From Pirellulales bacterium (lineage in GTDB: Bacteria; Planctomycetota; Planctomycetia; Pirellulales; JAEUIK01), in NCBI GenBank assembly GCA_019636335.1, contig JAHBXR010000015.1, forward strand, positions 62,001 to 126,000: 64,000 bases of DNA. Reading direction: 5' to 3'. Under the pieces are notes generated by a model. It ran no database searches, was not told the origin of the DNA, and was given only the letters and a program-made list of their open reading frames with translations. Numbering within the stretch: the first letter of the stretch is position 1; each line of letters begins with the position of its first letter. Positions 37,601 through 45,943 of this stretch are shown one piece after another. The position numbers and the translations under genes were made by a program.

Positions 37601-38424
37601 CGGGCTGGATTCCTCTCGCGCGACGCGCCATCCGAGGGCGCCGGCAGCAGCCGCTCGCGATCGAGCTTTCCCTCGTAGGCATCGGTGGCACGCCGAACCT
37701 TGGTGAGATCCGCCTTGTCGAGCGGTATCACTCGCACCGACTTGCCCAACGGTTGGCGCGGGCTGTCGAGCACGGTGATGAGGCGCACCATGCGTTCGGC
37801 GACGGGAGCCGAGCCGCGCACCATGAGCTGATCGTGCGCGCGGTTCAAACCGAGTTCGATGCGCTCGCCGGTGCTCAAGATAATCATGTAACCCGGCAGC
37901 CCGGCAGCGACCTGCGCCATGGGCTGGATACGCCCCCGGAACATGTCGACCAGGATCGGCTCGAGCTGCGAGGCGCGCGCGCTGTGCAGTTGAACGAAGC
38001 GCACCGTCGGGTCGCCGGCCACGTCGACACGCGGTGGCACGTGAATCGCCGGCGCGTCCGTATCGGGCGGAGGGGGCGAAAGAGTGGCTGTCGGCAGGGA
38101 CGCCGCTGGAGCCGTCTTCGGCTGATCGAGCGCGGTGACCAGCCCGGCCACGATCTGGTGGGCTTCGGCCGGTCCGCGCACGAGGAGTTGATTCGAGGCC
38201 GTGTCGACGGCGATTTCGGCGCCGGCCAGTCCCGCCACCAGCTTGCGTGCCAGGGGCTCGACGTCGGCGACCGAGGCGGCCCGCAGCCGGTAGGCCTTCA
38301 TTTCGCCATCGGCGGCGTGCGCGCGGCCGGCCTGACAGCATGCCAGCAACATCGCCAGCGCCGCTACCGCCAGCGTGCGCGTGGGCCGTCGAATTGCGTA
38401 TTCGTCTAAAGCTTTGAAAGACAC
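34693..38424 (-). CDS. gspD: Type II secretion secretin GspD with extended N-domain array
   Basis: The protein has about 1243 residues, nearly twice the usual GspD length. After a signal peptide (TRTLAVAALAMLLACCQAG) there are about seven or eight N1/NolW-like modules (repeated D-ASN-L-V-G / LIEQLD patterns). The secretin core follows (VLSRPQIMTLDNQPSFIQVG, GQTVVLGGLI, VPYLSSIPILGHLFR, LLIILTPHVI; the last near residue 1046). A Cys cluster near residues 1100-1125 contains GECQICRRGDCEHC. It forms the outer-membrane channel. GTG at 38424 gives a clean signal peptide; TTG at 38565 would place the start 22 bases after the upstream gene but adds 47 implausible residues, so the start is uncertain. 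Confidence 0.92.
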   Translation of the reverse strand: MSFKALDEYAIRRPTRTLAVAALAMLLACCQAGRAHAADGEMKAYRLRAASVADVEPLARKLVAGLAGAEIAVDTASNQLLVRGPAEAHQIVAGLVTALDQPKTAPAASLPTATLSPPPPDTDAPAIHVPPRVDVAGDPTVRFVQLHSARASQLEPILVDMFRGRIQPMAQVAAGLPGYMIILSTGERIELGLNRAHDQLMVRGSAPVAERMVRLITVLDSPRQPLGKSVRVIPLDKADLTKVRRATDAYEGKLDRERLLPAPSDGASRERNPARAASTTTADPSGAVAFANLLLQPGASPAPAEASPPPDAPTGDAEAAAQQDRLRQLGGNVDIEVLPDLDVLILSGDEREVDELVRIIQEIERISAETEPEIEVYHLRHAPAAGIATVLTQVQTDLLAGRQGRVTSISLVKPNAILLVGWGEALRVMRELVEKLDQPVDAETQLRVFRLKYAPAVATQTTIQQFFTNRLGLGAKVVIVADAASNSLIVQAVPRDLAEVELLIERLDSGKSGVVNQLRVFKLRNTLATDMAPILENALRGTAPGTPAAQQKQSILQFLTVDAQGQRMLESGVLSDVRVTPDGHTNTLLVSAPADSMELLAALIEQLDGMPAATAQIKVFKIVNGDAAALVEMMRTLLGPQATTALGPELAGPTDEGSLAPLRFSVDLRTNSIIATGSAGLLQVVEAILLRLDESDVSDRKSQVFRLKNSPAIDVALAVNEFLRSERMVQIAVPGTPSPFEQIEREVVVVPEPVSNSLIISATPRYFDDIRTLVEQLDAQPPQVLIQVLIAEVRLDNIDEFGVELGLQDSLLFDRGIVGNLATTGSTGTTDTRNPGVDIGTTANQTSTTLIPGFNFNNQNLGNSGSAQSMSTRENLAGQALSSFSVGRTNAELGFGGLVLSASNESINILIRALKQCQRVEVLSRPQIMTLDNQPSFIQVGERVPRVAGTTINQVGQVNNIELVNVGLILGVTPRISPDGNVVMEVDAERSELGRIADGIPIAVNTDGDPILSPRIRTQTAQTTISAADGQTVVLGGLIFRNHVTTTRRVPYLSSIPILGHLFRYDFEQNQRTELLIILTPHVIRNGEDAERMKQIESSRMSWCLADVERIHGECQICRRGDCEHCMSTTQVIYPDQDPGAEGIPVPAESIPAGRANSPNAVPENVPAVPYFPAPQGNAAPAEGPRIGGEELLPAPGSRPLPVPDAMGEARPPHAAPVNLVAPATAPVVASPTSRRVLPPNGN

Positions 38425-38587
38425 CGGTTCTGTCGCTTGGCAGTGTTCCCCCCTGCGGCGACTTGTTCGTAGGCGCACGCTGCGCGCTTCGGCGCATCGC
38501 TTGCCCGGCTCAAAGATCGGTTGTCCCGCCTGCCGGCTACAGCCTTTCTGAGGAGATTCCGCCAACTGGCGAAAAATACTGGGCCGT

Positions 38588-39475
38588 TTAGAGCTCGGGG
38601 GGCAAAGCCGTTGCCTGGCTAAGGTTTTCCCCCAACGTGATCAGCCAGCGTTCGTTGTCCGAATCGATCACGACGTCGAGCGCGTCGATCTCGGCCACGC
38701 GGCCCCGAAACTGCCCCACTTGAAAGGGCTGGCCGATCCCCAGCTTCAAGATCTCGCCCGTCGTGCGAATGGTGAACCACGCCTCGAGCTGTCCGCTCAC
38801 TTCGAGGATGGCCGTGAGGAAGGCGAAGTCCGATTCGTCGTAGGCCCGGGCGCCACCTTCGCCAAACAGGTTTCGCTCGACGATGGCGCGATACTCGACC
38901 AGGTTCTCCGCGGCCAGACGATTCGACGTGCGCCCGCTGAGACGATCCTTGCGTTCCCCCTCGGGCAGCACCAGGGCCTCGATCGACATCGAGAGCTCGA
39001 GCCGCTGCGAACGCGGAATGGGGGTGATCGAAAGTCGTTGCACCTGGTGCAAGTGGTCCGCGCGATAAAAGTTGTAGAGGAAGCTGGTAAGCTGCTCGAG
39101 CGAGCCACGGCCGCGGACGGTGAAGGGGAGCTTTTGGTAAACGTCCTTCTTGCCGACCGTCTCGCCCGAGTCCACGTTGGGCTGCTCGAAGCCCGCGACA
39201 CGCACGAGCTCGAGCAACCAGTTCTGATAGAGCGAACGAGCCAACTCCAGATCGGTCGGCAACGACTGCTGCTGCCAGGCCGTCAACTGCTTGCCGGCGG
39301 CTCGGGCCAGGCGCAGTTGCCCTTCTTTCTTCTCGATATCTTTACGCAATCGCTCGGCACGGGCACGGCGCTCGTCGAGCGGGCCTTGCAACATGGCCTG
39401 GAACAGCCAGTTTCCCAGGTAGGCCACGAGCATGCCGCCGACGATGATCGCTAGGATGCGTTCGCGCTTTTTCAT
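38588..39475 (-). CDS. GspM/PilO-like inner-membrane protein with GspC-like tail
   Basis: The 295-residue protein has one N-terminal helix (LAIIVGGMLVAYLGNWLFQA) and a coiled coil (ERRARAERLRKDIEKKEGQ). A PilO-type ferredoxin-like domain follows (LPFTVRGRGSLEQLTSFLYN). The tail, from about residue 195, begins with VERNLFGEG and continues with a small beta domain that resembles the GspC homology region. No separate gspC is present, so a fused M/C function is possible. It would link the cytoplasmic-membrane platform to the secretin. The start ATG overlaps the stop of the preceding gene (ATGA). Confidence 0.75.
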   Translation of the reverse strand: MKKRERILAIIVGGMLVAYLGNWLFQAMLQGPLDERRARAERLRKDIEKKEGQLRLARAAGKQLTAWQQQSLPTDLELARSLYQNWLLELVRVAGFEQPNVDSGETVGKKDVYQKLPFTVRGRGSLEQLTSFLYNFYRADHLHQVQRLSITPIPRSQRLELSMSIEALVLPEGERKDRLSGRTSNRLAAENLVEYRAIVERNLFGEGGARAYDESDFAFLTAILEVSGQLEAWFTIRTTGEILKLGIGQPFQVGQFRGRVAEIDALDVVIDSDNERWLITLGENLSQATALPPEL

Positions 39476-41130
39476 GGCCGGCCCCCCGTCGACGTGTTGG
39501 TCGAAGTGGCCGTTTCCGCCGCGGCGTTCTGCGTCGCCGCGGAAGATGCCCCGGCGATGCTGGCTGCCGAGGTGGAATCACTGGCCGGAGCGGCTGGTTC
39601 GGTCGTCGTCGCCGGGGCGGGCACGGTGGGACCGGCCACCGGGGCCGGCGCCGTGCGGTATTCCTCGCGATCGCGCCGTGCCACGGCCAGCGACGATTCG
39701 AATTGCCAGGTGTAGGTGCGCTCTTGAATGGTCGCCTGCACGCGTTTGCTGCGCACCTCGTGGTGCTTGTCGCGGAGATTGCTTTCCATGCGGCCGACGA
39801 TCGAAGGATCGCGCACGAGCCCCTGCATCTCGACGGTGCCCCCCTTGCTCGAGGCCCGGGCCATCGTGAGTCGCAGCAGCACGGCGTCGCGGGCACTGGG
39901 GAATCGCAACGACAGATCGCGCAACTCGTCGAGCCAGACGATATCGTTATCGGCCCAAAGCTTGATTTCCTCGACGGCGGCCCGCTTCGCATCGGCGCGA
40001 CGCACCAACTCATCGAGCTTCTTGGACTCGGCGGCCAGCTTGTCGTTCAGCTCGTCCGCGGCCGAGAACTTGCCCCAGGCCACATAGCCCCCGGCGAAGA
40101 CGATCGCCGCGATGACGCTGGCCGCCAGGCCGACGAGCAAGCGCCGATCGAGCGGCTGCGGCATCTTGCGAGGATCGAGCAAGTCGATGGCCGGCTTGTT
40201 GCCATGCGCCTCGTCGAGCAGCATGCCCACGAGCGCCCCCAGACGACCCGTGCTCGCGGGCGCGTGCCTGGCCAGTTCGCCCGTCGTGGGGAGCTCGGCC
40301 AGCGGATCGAACGCCTGCACGGGCAGCTTGAGTTCGTGCTCCATGCGCTGCATCGTCTCGACGTGCTCGTGCGGCCGGCCGCAGAGATAGATCGCCTCGA
40401 CGGGGCTTCCGCCCGGTTGATTGGCCACGGCGACCAGCGTGCGACGGATTTCGGCCAGCAGGCCGGTGACGTCTCCGTGCTCACCTTGTGGCAGCCGCAC
40501 CGAACGAGAGACCAGCACGCGCGTGCCGACCAGCACGAGCAGTTCGGCCGTGGTCGGCGCCAGCTCGGCGATCAGCACCACTTGCTCGGCCGAGGGCATC
40601 AAGCGACGGAAGCCCGAGGCCAGGGCGTAGGGACGCACGAGCATGCGTTCGGGGGTCCAGCCGGCCGCGGAGCAGGCCTCTTGCAACTCGTGCATTTGAT
40701 CGGCCGACAAGGCCACGGCATCGACCTGTCGGGGCACGGTCGGGTCGTCGGACAGCGGCACGAAGTCGAGCACGCTGTCTTCGCCGACAAAGCCCGCCTC
40801 GCGCATCGCCTGCAATCGCACCAGCTCGGGCAGATCGGCATCGGGCACGGGGGGCACGACGAGCTGTCGCAGCTCGACTCGATTGCGGCCAACCCCCAAC
40901 AGCAGCTTGGGGCGGGCCATGCGCTGCCGGCCCAGGGTCTCGCGCCACTGCGCCGCGAGGATCTCTCGCGACGGATGCTTCAAGGAAATCTCGCCACTCT
41001 CCGTGGGAACCGCCTCGGGGGCCAGCGGGAAGGAGCCGGCTTGCTCGAGCGCGACGCGGCGACCGCGCACCTGCGCCAAGATATAGCGCGCTTCGGCGAT
41101 GTCCCATTCGATGGCCAGCAGACGCGGCAT
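39472..41130 (-). CDS. GspL-like protein (PilM actin-like ATPase fold fused to PilN)
   Basis: The 552-residue protein begins MPRLLAIEWD and has an actin-like PilM fold to about residue 320 (VLIAELAPTTAELLVL, EAIYLCGRPHEHVE). One membrane helix (LVGLAASVIAAIVFAGGYVAW) precedes a PilN-like coiled coil and ferredoxin-like domain, and then an Ala/Thr/Pro-rich tail. This is the GspL architecture, which recruits the GspE ATPase to the membrane platform. It is 112 bases downstream of gspK and overlaps the GspM-like gene by four bases. Confidence 0.85.
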   Translation of the reverse strand: MPRLLAIEWDIAEARYILAQVRGRRVALEQAGSFPLAPEAVPTESGEISLKHPSREILAAQWRETLGRQRMARPKLLLGVGRNRVELRQLVVPPVPDADLPELVRLQAMREAGFVGEDSVLDFVPLSDDPTVPRQVDAVALSADQMHELQEACSAAGWTPERMLVRPYALASGFRRLMPSAEQVVLIAELAPTTAELLVLVGTRVLVSRSVRLPQGEHGDVTGLLAEIRRTLVAVANQPGGSPVEAIYLCGRPHEHVETMQRMEHELKLPVQAFDPLAELPTTGELARHAPASTGRLGALVGMLLDEAHGNKPAIDLLDPRKMPQPLDRRLLVGLAASVIAAIVFAGGYVAWGKFSAADELNDKLAAESKKLDELVRRADAKRAAVEEIKLWADNDIVWLDELRDLSLRFPSARDAVLLRLTMARASSKGGTVEMQGLVRDPSIVGRMESNLRDKHHEVRSKRVQATIQERTYTWQFESSLAVARRDREEYRTAPAPVAGPTVPAPATTTEPAAPASDSTSAASIAGASSAATQNAAAETATSTNTSTGGRP

Positions 41131-41242
41131 CGGAGTCTCTCGCAGTGCGGCCGGGTGGAGGGCAGGGGGGGCAGGCGTGCGGGGCGGAACCAGTCGCGAG
41201 ACGGTCCATCGCCTTCGTGGCCGGGCGTATCGTTCGGGCGGG

Positions 41243-42826
41243 CTATCGCGAGGCTACCGGCGCCGTGCCGGCGGACGTAGGCTGGACACTGGGCGCGGCT
41301 CCCAATTCGGCCAGCGTATAGCCGCGCCCCAGGTGCTTCAGACCCTTCCAGCATAACAGCCGGCTCGGGGCGCTGGTAGCATCGATTACGAACTCGGCTC
41401 GGCTCGAAGCGCTAAATTCGTCGAAAAAACCGACCACCTGGCCTCGAAAGACGTCGCCGCCACCGGTAATCATCGGTTCGAGGGTCTTCAACCGGTCGAG
41501 CGTCACCAGCCCTTCGAGGAACAGCCACGCCGCGTGTCGCTGGTCGCCCGGCGAAGTGGGATCGTAGAGCGAGGCACGCTTCGACACGATCTCGTCGGCC
41601 AGCATGTCGTCGATGCCAGGGACGCCCAGCAGCACTTCGCGCGGGGCCAGGTTGATATTCACCCGCCCCACGATGCGCGGTTCAGTCCGCGTCGTCACCA
41701 CATCGAGCAGCCGGGGCAACTCGGTGGCCAGCTTCGACGAATCGGCCGCGAGCGGACTGTCGACGGGCGTGGGCGATACCCGGCCTGGCTCGGCGAGCGC
41801 GGTTCTCGCGCCGATCAAGTCGTACACCGAGGCGATCGTATGCAGCGCCGGCCGAGAGAAATCGAGTTGCACGCCCGCCTGCCTGCGTGCGGCGCCGCCG
41901 CCTGGCGCCGGTCCGAACTGCCGCATGGCCACGATGAAGGTGGCCCAATCTTCATCGAGCGCGGCCGAAAGCCGGCTGTGCAGATCGACCAGATTCGGAT
42001 CGTTCAGGTTGATGCGCGGCTGTCGCTCGGGCGTAAGATTCCCCTCGGCGCTGTCGAGCGTGAGATACTCCGACCAGCCGCGTACCGTCACCGCCGGCGA
42101 AAGCGCGCCTGCCGCGGCGCTGGACATGCGCGACATCTCGAACGGCTCGAGCCGGCCATTGCAGTTCAAGTCGAGCCCGAAGAGCAGCTCCTGGCTGACG
42201 TCGCGCACGGCGAGCAGTTCCTCGAGGGACGAAGGCACCCGATTGGCCGCCATGCGGGCCGGCTCTTGCTGCGCATAAAACTCCGACTCGGCCCCCAGTT
42301 CGCGAGGCGTGTCGTCGGCGTCGACATAATCGAGCAGCGCGTCGGCCAGTTCGGGCGTCATGCCCGGCAGCCGCGCCAACGTCGCCTGGGCATGACCGGG
42401 ATGACTGCGATCCCATTCCAGCAACTTGTGCAGGTTGAGACGGGCCGATTCGTTCTCGACGCCAAAGCGAATCCGGCCCGACTCCGAGTCGTCTGCCTCG
42501 TACGTGACGATGCTGAACCGGCCGTGCGCCGATTGCGTTTCGTCCGGCGCCAGCACGGCGACGGCCGCCAACTCTTCGGGATTGTCGTACACGCCGCCGA
42601 GCTCCGAGCGCGCCTCGCTCGAAAGATCGAGCATGGCGGCCACGCACAGCGCACCCGACTCGGACAACTGGCGGGCTTGCAGGTCTCGTCCGCCCAGTCG
42701 TGCCGCTTTGTTCTCGGTGAACATGATCTCGGCAAAGGTAAAACCGGCCAGGCTGAGCATGGCGATGACGATCAGCACCACGACGATCACCATCCCGCGG
42801 CGTCGGTTGGCTGGGGACAGTTTCAT
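41243..42826 (-). CDS. gspK: Pseudopilin GspK
   Basis: The 527-residue protein has the GspK-type N-terminus RRGMVIVVVLIVIAMLSLAG, lacking the usual Glu at +5. It also has a PGMTPELADALLDYVDADD helix-hairpin-helix segment and a second one near VNINLAPREVLLGVPGI. GspK caps the tip of the pseudopilus. It is longer than usual because of an insertion around residues 200-330. Its ATG overlaps the gspJ stop codon (ATGA). Confidence 0.9.
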   Translation of the reverse strand: MKLSPANRRRGMVIVVVLIVIAMLSLAGFTFAEIMFTENKAARLGGRDLQARQLSESGALCVAAMLDLSSEARSELGGVYDNPEELAAVAVLAPDETQSAHGRFSIVTYEADDSESGRIRFGVENESARLNLHKLLEWDRSHPGHAQATLARLPGMTPELADALLDYVDADDTPRELGAESEFYAQQEPARMAANRVPSSLEELLAVRDVSQELLFGLDLNCNGRLEPFEMSRMSSAAAGALSPAVTVRGWSEYLTLDSAEGNLTPERQPRINLNDPNLVDLHSRLSAALDEDWATFIVAMRQFGPAPGGGAARRQAGVQLDFSRPALHTIASVYDLIGARTALAEPGRVSPTPVDSPLAADSSKLATELPRLLDVVTTRTEPRIVGRVNINLAPREVLLGVPGIDDMLADEIVSKRASLYDPTSPGDQRHAAWLFLEGLVTLDRLKTLEPMITGGGDVFRGQVVGFFDEFSASSRAEFVIDATSAPSRLLCWKGLKHLGRGYTLAELGAAPSVQPTSAGTAPVASR

Positions 42827-44226
42827 CGCGCACCTCCCGGAGCCGGTGCGTTCGGACGGAAGAACGACGGAATCGAATTCCGCCGCGTCGGCGCGGGAGG
42901 CGTCGGAGGCGCCATCGTCGAAGGCAGGGGAGACGCTGGGGCCGCCGGCAGCGGCGCGTTGAGCTCGTCGGGACTGCTCAGCTCTGGATAGGGATTTTCC
43001 TCGCGACGCGGACTCGCCAGCGGCAGATAGACCACCAATCGATAGTCGGGCAAGTCTTCTGCCGACGTGCCATTAGCGGCGTTGCCACCCGCGAATGCAC
43101 CGGCAGTTTCTGGCTCCCGCGAGCTCGAGCGATCGGCCGCTGTTTGCCGCGTCGCCGACGTGTCGGCAGGGTCGGCGCGCCGTTGGCCCGCGCGGCGCGG
43201 GCGTCGTGCCTCGTCGGCCGGCTCGGCGAGCCAGAAGGCAATGTCGACGGCCATCGGGAGACCGCCGTCGGACGCGCTATCCCACGAACTGTACCAGGTG
43301 CTGCCATCGAAGTATCGAAACGCGACGCGCTCCACCTCGGGGGTCAGCGTTTCTGCGAGATCTTCCCACGCAACGTCACTGGGTGGACGGTACTCGTTCG
43401 CGCGCGCTGCAGAAGAAGTTGTCATGGGAGATGACGCCGAGAGGCCGGCAGCGGGCGTACCGTAGTCGCTCGTCGACTCGGGTTCGGCTGCTGTCGCCGC
43501 GTTGGAACGGAGCGGCTCTTCGCCCGACGATTCGTGCAGCCAGGGCTGTTCGCGGCGCACGAGCCCGGTCTGTGCGATCCCGGCTTCGGCATTCACCGTG
43601 GCTGGCGAGAATTCGTTTTGCTGCGCGAGCATCCGATCGGGGTTAGTCGAGTCGTAGCAGAAGTAGCTCACCTTTCGCAGGGCGCCTGCCGAGTCACTGT
43701 TGGAAGCCCCCGTGACGAAGGCACTCGACTCGGCCGAGGGGGCCTCGCTGCCGATCACCAAGGCCGCCAGCGACTCTTGCCCCCCCCCGGCGCGGACGCA
43801 AACATCGAGCCGATCGCTCGTGCCCGCCAGTCGCAGGGTGCGAGCCACAGGGGTCTCGGTCGAATCTCGCAACGGGGAGAGCACGGTCGTGCGATACAGC
43901 TCGGCCGGGGAGAGTGGATCGGCGGCCGACTCGGCGGAGGGAAGAAAATCGCTCGGCAGCGCGAGCGGTTGGTCTCCTCCGGCGGATCTGGCCGCGGACT
44001 CGACGACCGCTCGCCGCAGATCGCGCGAGATCTGCCGCAGCAACGAACGTGCGAGCTGCGCCTCTTCGACGTGCGTGCGGCCCGAATCGAACGACCGCAT
44101 GAAAAGCGACAGCGCACTAAACAGACCGGCCAGCAGCGCCGTCGAGAGGGCCAGCGCCAGCAACACCTCGAGGATCGAGAAACCCGAGCGGCAGCGCGCG
44201 CCAGGGATAAGAGTCGGGCCCGTCAT
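42823..44226 (-). CDS. Pseudopilin GspJ-like protein, enlarged
   Basis: The 467-residue protein begins with a prepilin leader and the motif GFSILEVLLALALSTALLAG, with Gly at -1 and Glu at +5. A LRQISRDLRRAV helix and RVAFRYFDGSTWYSSWDSAS region fit GspJ. It is more than twice the usual GspJ length because of Ser/Ala/Pro-rich insertions and a Pro-rich C-terminus. It starts three bases after the gspI stop and overlaps gspK by four bases, so it is inside the operon. Confidence 0.82.
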   Translation of the reverse strand: MTGPTLIPGARCRSGFSILEVLLALALSTALLAGLFSALSLFMRSFDSGRTHVEEAQLARSLLRQISRDLRRAVVESAARSAGGDQPLALPSDFLPSAESAADPLSPAELYRTTVLSPLRDSTETPVARTLRLAGTSDRLDVCVRAGGGQESLAALVIGSEAPSAESSAFVTGASNSDSAGALRKVSYFCYDSTNPDRMLAQQNEFSPATVNAEAGIAQTGLVRREQPWLHESSGEEPLRSNAATAAEPESTSDYGTPAAGLSASSPMTTSSAARANEYRPPSDVAWEDLAETLTPEVERVAFRYFDGSTWYSSWDSASDGGLPMAVDIAFWLAEPADEARRPRRAGQRRADPADTSATRQTAADRSSSREPETAGAFAGGNAANGTSAEDLPDYRLVVYLPLASPRREENPYPELSSPDELNAPLPAAPASPLPSTMAPPTPPAPTRRNSIPSFFRPNAPAPGGAR

Positions 44227-44229
44227 CGT

Positions 44230-44691
44230 TCATTCTCCCAGGGGCAGCGACGACGAGAGAGACGCCGCGCCGGACGCCGGCGACCTGGGCGATTCGAGCC
44301 CCGGGGCGTTCGGCGCACCGCTGCTCGCATCGCGCATCCACCGCACGAGCGCGAAACGCACGGGACGTTTCGCCTCGGGCAGATCCTGTGCCACGGTCAC
44401 GCGCAGCGAGGAGAGTCCTGGCTGCTCGAGCGGCTCGCGATCGACGCGCCACAGCCAGCCCGGCGCGTCTTCGAGCGGTTGGTCGCCGTGCGATTCGCTC
44501 GACGCGGCGCCGGCGAGAATCTCGGCCAACTTCGATTCGCACAGCAACTGGGCCTGGGTTTGATCGCGCGCGGCCAGGGCGTTGAGGCGCCCCAGCCGCG
44601 CGAGCTCGCCCAGCACGGCGACCGCACCGAGCAAAATGCCGGTCGCCAGCAGCACCTCGAGGAGCGAGAATGCCGCGCGGCGACGTCTCAT
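44230..44691 (-). CDS. Pseudopilin GspI-like protein
   Basis: The 153-residue protein starts with a short basic leader and AAFSLLEVLLATGILLGAVA. The residue before the cleavage site is Ala in place of the usual Gly. A CESKLAEILAG helix matches the GspI/PilV type. The ATG at 44691 overlaps the stop codon of gspH (ATGA), which decides the start over the longer ORF. It is predicted to form part of the pseudopilus tip. Confidence 0.82.
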   Translation of the reverse strand: MRRRRAAFSLLEVLLATGILLGAVAVLGELARLGRLNALAARDQTQAQLLCESKLAEILAGAASSESHGDQPLEDAPGWLWRVDREPLEQPGLSSLRVTVAQDLPEAKRPVRFALVRWMRDASSGAPNAPGLESPRSPASGAASLSSSLPLGE

Positions 44692-45377
44692 CGGACCAGC
44701 CTCTGCGCGGCGGGGGCCTGGTCGGCCATCTGCGACACGCCGGTCAGGCCGCGCAACGAGACGACGACTTCGTCGCCGCGCTCGTTGCGGAGCACAAACT
44801 CGGTCGTCGACGTCGTTCCGTCCGGATAAAACACGATCGGCGTCGACCAGCTCACCACGTCGGCCGTTTCGCTGGCGAACGTCCCCACCGCTTCGGTCGC
44901 GGCGGTCTCGCCGACAAACATCGGGTCGGCAAAGACCACTCCGGACGGTAGGGCGAACTCGGTCCAGCCGATGTTCGCCCCCTGGTCGCCGTTCGGATTG
45001 TCTCCCGCCGACGTGTAGTCGACGGTGGCGCACTCCTCGTTCTCGGCCGGGTTCAAGTCGAGCATGCGGCGCACGCGAAACTGTCCCGACTCGACCGCGT
45101 ACTGCAGCTCGTACACGGCGTCCGACTCCATGGCCGCCAGCCGCGTGCGCGACATTTCAACCCGCACCTGCTTGGCCGCCTCGTGCAAACGCGCGCCGCC
45201 GAGCGGTCCGCGCAGCGAGGGCCAGGCGATGCCAACCATCGCCACGATCAACCCCAGCACGAGCAACAGCTCGAGCAGGGTGAAGGCGCGGCGAGACCGT
45301 CTCGATCCCCTACGCGACACGACTGGGCCAGCCCGCCGTGTCGCACCGTGGTCAACTCTCGGATGTCTCTCTCGCAT
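44688..45377 (-). CDS. Pseudopilin GspH-like protein
   Basis: The 229-residue protein has a long basic leader and then RRAFTLLELLLVLGLIVAMV, again with Ala instead of Gly before the cleavage site. The following HEAAKQVRVEMSRTRLAAME helix and FYPDGTTSTTEFVLRNERG strand pair are typical GspH features. AAGGGGAA lies just upstream of the ATG. The gene starts nine bases after gspG and overlaps gspI by four bases. Confidence 0.87.
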   Translation of the reverse strand: MRERHPRVDHGATRRAGPVVSRRGSRRSRRAFTLLELLLVLGLIVAMVGIAWPSLRGPLGGARLHEAAKQVRVEMSRTRLAAMESDAVYELQYAVESGQFRVRRMLDLNPAENEECATVDYTSAGDNPNGDQGANIGWTEFALPSGVVFADPMFVGETAATEAVGTFASETADVVSWSTPIVFYPDGTTSTTEFVLRNERGDEVVVSLRGLTGVSQMADQAPAAQRLVR

Positions 45378-45386
45378 GCGTTCCCC

Positions 45387-45860
45387 TTAACGACTGGCCG
45401 TTTGCGTACCATTTGCCTCGGGATTCCAGTTGCCGATGTCGTCTTCGGTGCCATCTTCACCGTCGGGACCCATCGACCAGATGTCGGGGAAATCGCTGGT
45501 GTTGTGCGTGGGGGGATAGGCGTACTGATAGTCGTGCCCCCAGGGATCCTGCGGAATGCTGGAGTCGAGGTAAGGACCTTTCCACTGCTCGGGATTCTCC
45601 ATCTCGGCCGGTTCCTCGTGCAGCGCGACGAGGCCCTGCTCGGTCGTCGGATAACCGTTCATGTCGAGCGCGAACATCTCGAGCGGCGATTTGAACAAAC
45701 CGATCTGGCTCTTGGCGGCGTTGATGTTCGCCTTCTTCTGCGTCCCCATGAAACGCGGCGCCACCAGGCCCAGCAGGATCACGAGGATCGCCATGACCAG
45801 GAGCAGTTCCATCAACGTAAAACCTTGACGCGCCACCGGGCGGCGAGTTCTGCGTGACAT
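45387..45860 (-). CDS. gspG: Major pseudopilin GspG
   Basis: The 157-residue protein has the canonical leader and cleavage motif QGFTLMELLLVMAILVILLG (Gly at -1, Glu at +5). The GspG-specific block GYPTTEQGLVALHEEP and the PWGHDYQYAYPP loop follow, and the C-terminus PDGEDGTEDDIGNW is the calcium-binding end of GspG. I chose the ATG at 45860 because GGGAGAAGAAG is directly upstream; the longer ORF is not coding there. Confidence 0.95.
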   Translation of the reverse strand: MSRRTRRPVARQGFTLMELLLVMAILVILLGLVAPRFMGTQKKANINAAKSQIGLFKSPLEMFALDMNGYPTTEQGLVALHEEPAEMENPEQWKGPYLDSSIPQDPWGHDYQYAYPPTHNTSDFPDIWSMGPDGEDGTEDDIGNWNPEANGTQTASR

Positions 45861-45943
45861 GTTCTTCTTCTCCCTAATACAGGTTGCAGGATGTTGGGAA
45901 AGACGCGACGGTCTCTCCGCGGGGATGACTCGAATGGTTGCGT

